Part shown: one piece after another, positions 22,894 to 25,904 of the stretch
Numbering within the stretch: position 1 is the first letter of the stretch
How the letters are laid out: every line of letters starts with the position of its first letter
Assembly: GCA_003231035.1 (NCBI GenBank)
Contig: QIHU01000516.1
Location: forward strand, 1-25,904
Origin: Acidobacteriota bacterium
Lineage (GTDB): Bacteria; Acidobacteriota; Thermoanaerobaculia; Multivoradales; SZUA-115
Direction of reading: 5' to 3'
Length of the DNA stretch: 25,904 bases
Notes under the pieces: model-generated
Seen by the model: the letters and a program-made list of their open reading frames with translations, nothing else
The model's database searches: none
Told to the model about the DNA's origin: nothing
Translations under genes and position numbers: made by a program

Positions 22894-23148
22894 ATGGCAC
22901 TCAGCATCAAGAACCCGGAAGCCGAGCGATTGGCGCGGGCGTTGGCGAAGGAGAGTGGCTCCACGATTACTCGGTCGGTCATCGTGGCTCTCGAAGATGC
23001 CTTGCGGAAGGCGCGGGGGCGCCGATCAGCACCCTGCGTTCGCGAAGCGATTCTGGAGATTTCGGACCGTTGTGCCGAGCTACCGGATCTAGACTCGCGG
23101 GGTAGCGACGAGATCCTTGGCTACAATGGCGTTGGCGCTTTCTCCTAA
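22894..23148 (+). CDS. vapB: VapB-type antitoxin (Rv0623/PSK family)
   Basis: The 84-residue protein begins MALSIKNPEAERLARALAKESGSTITRSVIVALEDALRK, the typical ribbon-helix-helix-like N-terminus of Rv0623/PSK-type VapB antitoxins: the strand LSIKNPEA pairs in the dimer and binds DNA. The second half (RGRRSAPCVREAILEISDRCAELPDLDSRGSDEILGYNGVGAFS) contains the conserved ILGYN-G toxin-binding tail of this family. VapB blocks the VapC active site and represses the operon. The stop overlaps the vapC start by one base. The start ATG lacks a good Shine-Dalgarno; the putative operator is just upstream. Confidence 0.92.
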   Translation: MALSIKNPEAERLARALAKESGSTITRSVIVALEDALRKARGRRSAPCVREAILEISDRCAELPDLDSRGSDEILGYNGVGAFS

Positions 23149-23537
23149 TGGTCATCGACTCATCCGCGATTCTCGCCATCCTCTTCAGGGAACCCGAGCG
23201 CGACGCTTTCGTCCATGCTATCGCTGGTGCGGGAGTTCGCTTGGTCAGCAGTATGAACGCTTTGGAGTCAGCGGTGGTGATCTCGGCGCGAAAGGGCGAT
23301 TTGGGAGTGCGCGAGCTGGATCTGCTCTTCCACCAAGCGAGCTTTGAAGTGGTCGCCTTCACCGAAGAGCATCTCCGGCTCGCCCGCGCGGCATACGAGA
23401 AATTCGGCAAGGGCCGTCATCGCGCCGGCTTGAACCTCGGCGACTGCTGCGCCTACGCCCTATCGCGCCATTCGGGAGAGCCCTTGCTGTTCAAAGACAA
23501 CGACTTCCCGCATACCGACATTCCCTCGGCTGTCTGA
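23148..23537 (+). CDS. vapC: VapC-type PIN-domain toxin ribonuclease
   Basis: Mg2+-dependent RNase, often cutting tRNA or rRNA, neutralised by VapB. The 129-residue PIN domain has all expected acidic residues: D4 in MVIDSSAILAIL, E40 in MNALES, D99 in NLGDCCAYALSR and D117 in LLFKDNDF. These match the usual D-E-D-D metal site. It begins on the last base of the vapB stop, so the two are translationally coupled. The module is intact, hence potentially active. Right after its stop lies a gene-poor strip of hairpins, so transcription may end there. Confidence 0.94.
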   Translation: MVIDSSAILAILFREPERDAFVHAIAGAGVRLVSSMNALESAVVISARKGDLGVRELDLLFHQASFEVVAFTEEHLRLARAAYEKFGKGRHRAGLNLGDCCAYALSRHSGEPLLFKDNDFPHTDIPSAV

Positions 23538-23641
23538 CTCCAGAACGCGGCTACACCAGGAGCTGGCAGCCTCAGTACCGGCCGAGTCGTTGCTCTGCAT
23601 GCCGTCGCTGGAGGGGGCTATGGCCAAGCGGCCGGACGAGT

Positions 23642-23731
23642 ATCCACAACCTGGCGGTGGACCAATACAAGAAGCTCAAAGAGCCAAAGAAGGTGGATAT
23701 CTCCGACATCGATCCGAAAGTGGTGCCGTAG
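23642..23731 (+). pseudogene. Possible 3' remnant of an unknown gene
   Basis: In one plus frame the sequence encodes IHNLAVDQYKKLKEP followed by KKVDISDIDPKVVP and a TAG at 23729. The composition is that of real soluble protein, unlike the surrounding frames, and there is no plausible start or ribosome binding site upstream. I do not recognise the family. It looks like the tail of a gene left by a deletion or an insertion event next to the vapBC module. Confidence 0.35.
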
Positions 23732-23756
23732 CGCCCTCCCAAATCTTCCGGAAAAC

Positions 23757-23813
23757 AGTGCCACCCAGTTGCCAAGTCGCTGAATCTAAAAGACTTGCAA
23801 TTCGGGTGGCACT
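23757..23813. repeat. 57-bp imperfect palindrome, REP/MITE-like
   Basis: AGTGCCACCC (23757-23766) pairs exactly with GGGTGGCACT (23804-23813). Inside, TTGCCAAGTC pairs with GACTTGCAA except for one bulged C, leaving a loop of about 13 bases (GCTGAATCTAAAA). Such a two-step stem resembles REP elements or the ends of a miniature transposon. Its right arm recurs at 19049-19058. Confidence 0.72.
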
Positions 23814-23836
23814 CTTTCGGCTCGGCTCGTCGGGGG

Positions 23837-23889
23837 GCTCGGGCAAGAACGACGCTTCTTGCCCGAGCGGGGGCTGCGCGACAGCCCCC
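23837..23889. repeat. Two adjacent perfect hairpins
   Basis: The first has a 13-bp stem, GCTCGGGCAAGAA (23837-23849) with the exact complement at 23856-23868 and a 6-base loop. The second follows at once: GGGGGCTG (23869-23876), loop CGCGA, CAGCCCCC (23882-23889). On the minus strand the second hairpin is preceded by TTTTGATTTT and lies 50 bases after the ferritin stop, so the pair could terminate ferritin transcription, but without a trailing T-tract. On the plus strand AAAATCAAAA follows. Confidence 0.8.
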
Positions 23890-23899
23890 AAAATCAAAA

Positions 23900-23926
23900 G
23901 GGCGGGGGGCGGACGGGGGCGCGGGG
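23900..23926 (+). other. G-quadruplex motif next to the ferritin 3' end
   Basis: Four G-runs, GGG-C-GGGGGG-CGGAC-GGGGG-CGC-GGGG, with loops of 1, 5 and 3 bases, meet the usual G4 pattern on the plus strand. It lies 13 bases past the ferritin stop on the non-template side for minus-strand transcription, after two hairpins. Together, 23538-23939 (402 bases) has no gene I accept; it consists of the remnant, the palindrome, the hairpin pair and this motif. Confidence 0.6.
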
Positions 23927-23939
23927 ACGAGGAGCCCCC

Positions 23940-24455
23940 TTAGCCGGGCGCCGCCTCTTGCGCCGGCCCCCCCGTCCTCGCCAAATACTCCTCCACGTAC
24001 AACAACCCACCCTCGCCAGCGCGCTGCACGATCTTCAGCAAGGTCTCCATCGTGTTGACTTCCTCGAGCTGCTCGTTGACGAACCAATCCAGCAGCCCTT
24101 CGGCCAACCGATGACGATCGTCGAGGGCGGTCTCGAGCAGGGCTTCGATCTGCCGCGTGACCTCTTTCTCGGACTCCAGGGCCAAAGCCACCGCTTCCTC
24201 GGCGGAATCGATCTGACTCTTCGGCGCCGGGATGGAGGGAATCTCGATCGGCGCTCCCACGTCGATCAAAAAGTGGACAAACTTGAGGGCGTGGTCGCGC
24301 TCCTCTTCGGCCTGGCGGAAAAAGAACTCCGATAGCTGGGGAAGGCGCTCCACGGCGAAGTAGCTACCGAGGGCCACGTACTTCATCGAGGCGTACATCT
24401 CGTTGCCGATCTGCTCGTTCATCCCGCGGGTTAGCGTCTCACTGGTTTCAAACAT
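23940..24455 (-). CDS. ftnA: Bacterial non-heme ferritin
   Basis: Iron-storage protein of the 24-mer ferritin family. The 171 residues include the four-helix bundle with ferroxidase ligands by comparison with E. coli FtnA: E18 in NEQIGNEMYASM, E52 and H55 in QAEEERDHALKF, E94 or E96 in LALESEKEV and Q129 with E132 in VNEQLEEVNTM. There is no haem-binding methionine of bacterioferritin. The short tail GGPAQEAAPG ends the protein. The ATG has GAGGAG upstream with nine-base spacing. It follows sdaA by 81 bases; a small hairpin CTCTTC/GAAGAG (24482-24496) lies between them. No Fur-box-like palindrome is recognised in the gap. Confidence 0.95.
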   Translation of the reverse strand: MFETSETLTRGMNEQIGNEMYASMKYVALGSYFAVERLPQLSEFFFRQAEEERDHALKFVHFLIDVGAPIEIPSIPAPKSQIDSAEEAVALALESEKEVTRQIEALLETALDDRHRLAEGLLDWFVNEQLEEVNTMETLLKIVQRAGEGGLLYVEEYLARTGGPAQEAAPG

Positions 24456-24536
24456 CGTTTCTCTCTCCTCAAGACCGGGAGCTCTTCGTTGAAGAGTCCC
24501 CCGCGTGGTGGTATCTCAATCTGGAGCGGGGTCGGA

Positions 24537-25904
<1,368 letters not shown>

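Noticed and set aside
23859..24335. Plus-strand frame of 158 codons across the hairpins and ferritin
   Set aside because: Antisense to ferritin and reading through the G-rich strip; no protein features.

Overview
This 25.9 kb window is chromosomal DNA from a high-GC (clearly above 60 percent by eye) diderm bacterium. The order spoVG - tRNA-Gln - prs - rplY - pth, an ancient housekeeping arrangement, is followed by hppA and rpsF-rpsR-rplI. Together with the lipoprotein, NagZ and the phosphatidylethanolamine genes it suggests Acidobacteriota or a relative. That placement is an inference from gene content, not from any search. Both ends cut a gene: a methyltransferase on the left and L-serine dehydratase on the right.

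Left third (1-10805), all on the minus strand. Reading in the direction of transcription: a TPR protein, a LolB-like lipoprotein, a consensus promoter, spoVG with a long disordered tail, tRNA-Gln(TTG), prs, rplY, pth, a K+-dependent type membrane pyrophosphatase (hppA), then rpsF-rpsR-rplI and a WbdD-like methyltransferase running off the edge. This block is translation, nucleotide precursor supply and energy conservation.

Middle (10806-18159). A consensus promoter drives a MshEN-GAF protein on the plus strand. It is followed by an HU-type protein with its own consensus promoter and an M50 membrane protease. The 3' end of the protease is antisense to a decayed dtd (D-aminoacyl-tRNA deacylase), which carries an internal deletion and a frameshift. 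Then come ssb (plus), and nagZ and mutS (minus).

Right third (18160-25904). tsaB diverges from mutS. A structured leader precedes a small DUF465 protein and a strong intrinsic terminator. Next is a phosphatidylethanolamine unit (psd-pssA) followed by a Usg-like aspartate-semialdehyde dehydrogenase paralogue without the catalytic cysteine. An accessory strip (22004-23939) carries two consecutive toxin-antitoxin-like pairs (DUF433/DUF5615 and VapB/VapC), a probable gene remnant, a REP-like palindrome, two perfect hairpins and a G-quadruplex motif. Ferritin and L-serine dehydratase close the window.

No CRISPR array, prophage, complete insertion sequence or rRNA was seen. The least explained pieces are the hairpin-rich strip after vapC, the palindrome arm it shares with the DUF465 leader, the two 12-bp tandem repeats, the decayed dtd, and the unusual 5' end of the MshEN-GAF gene. 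I did not find a convincing wholly new multi-gene system.
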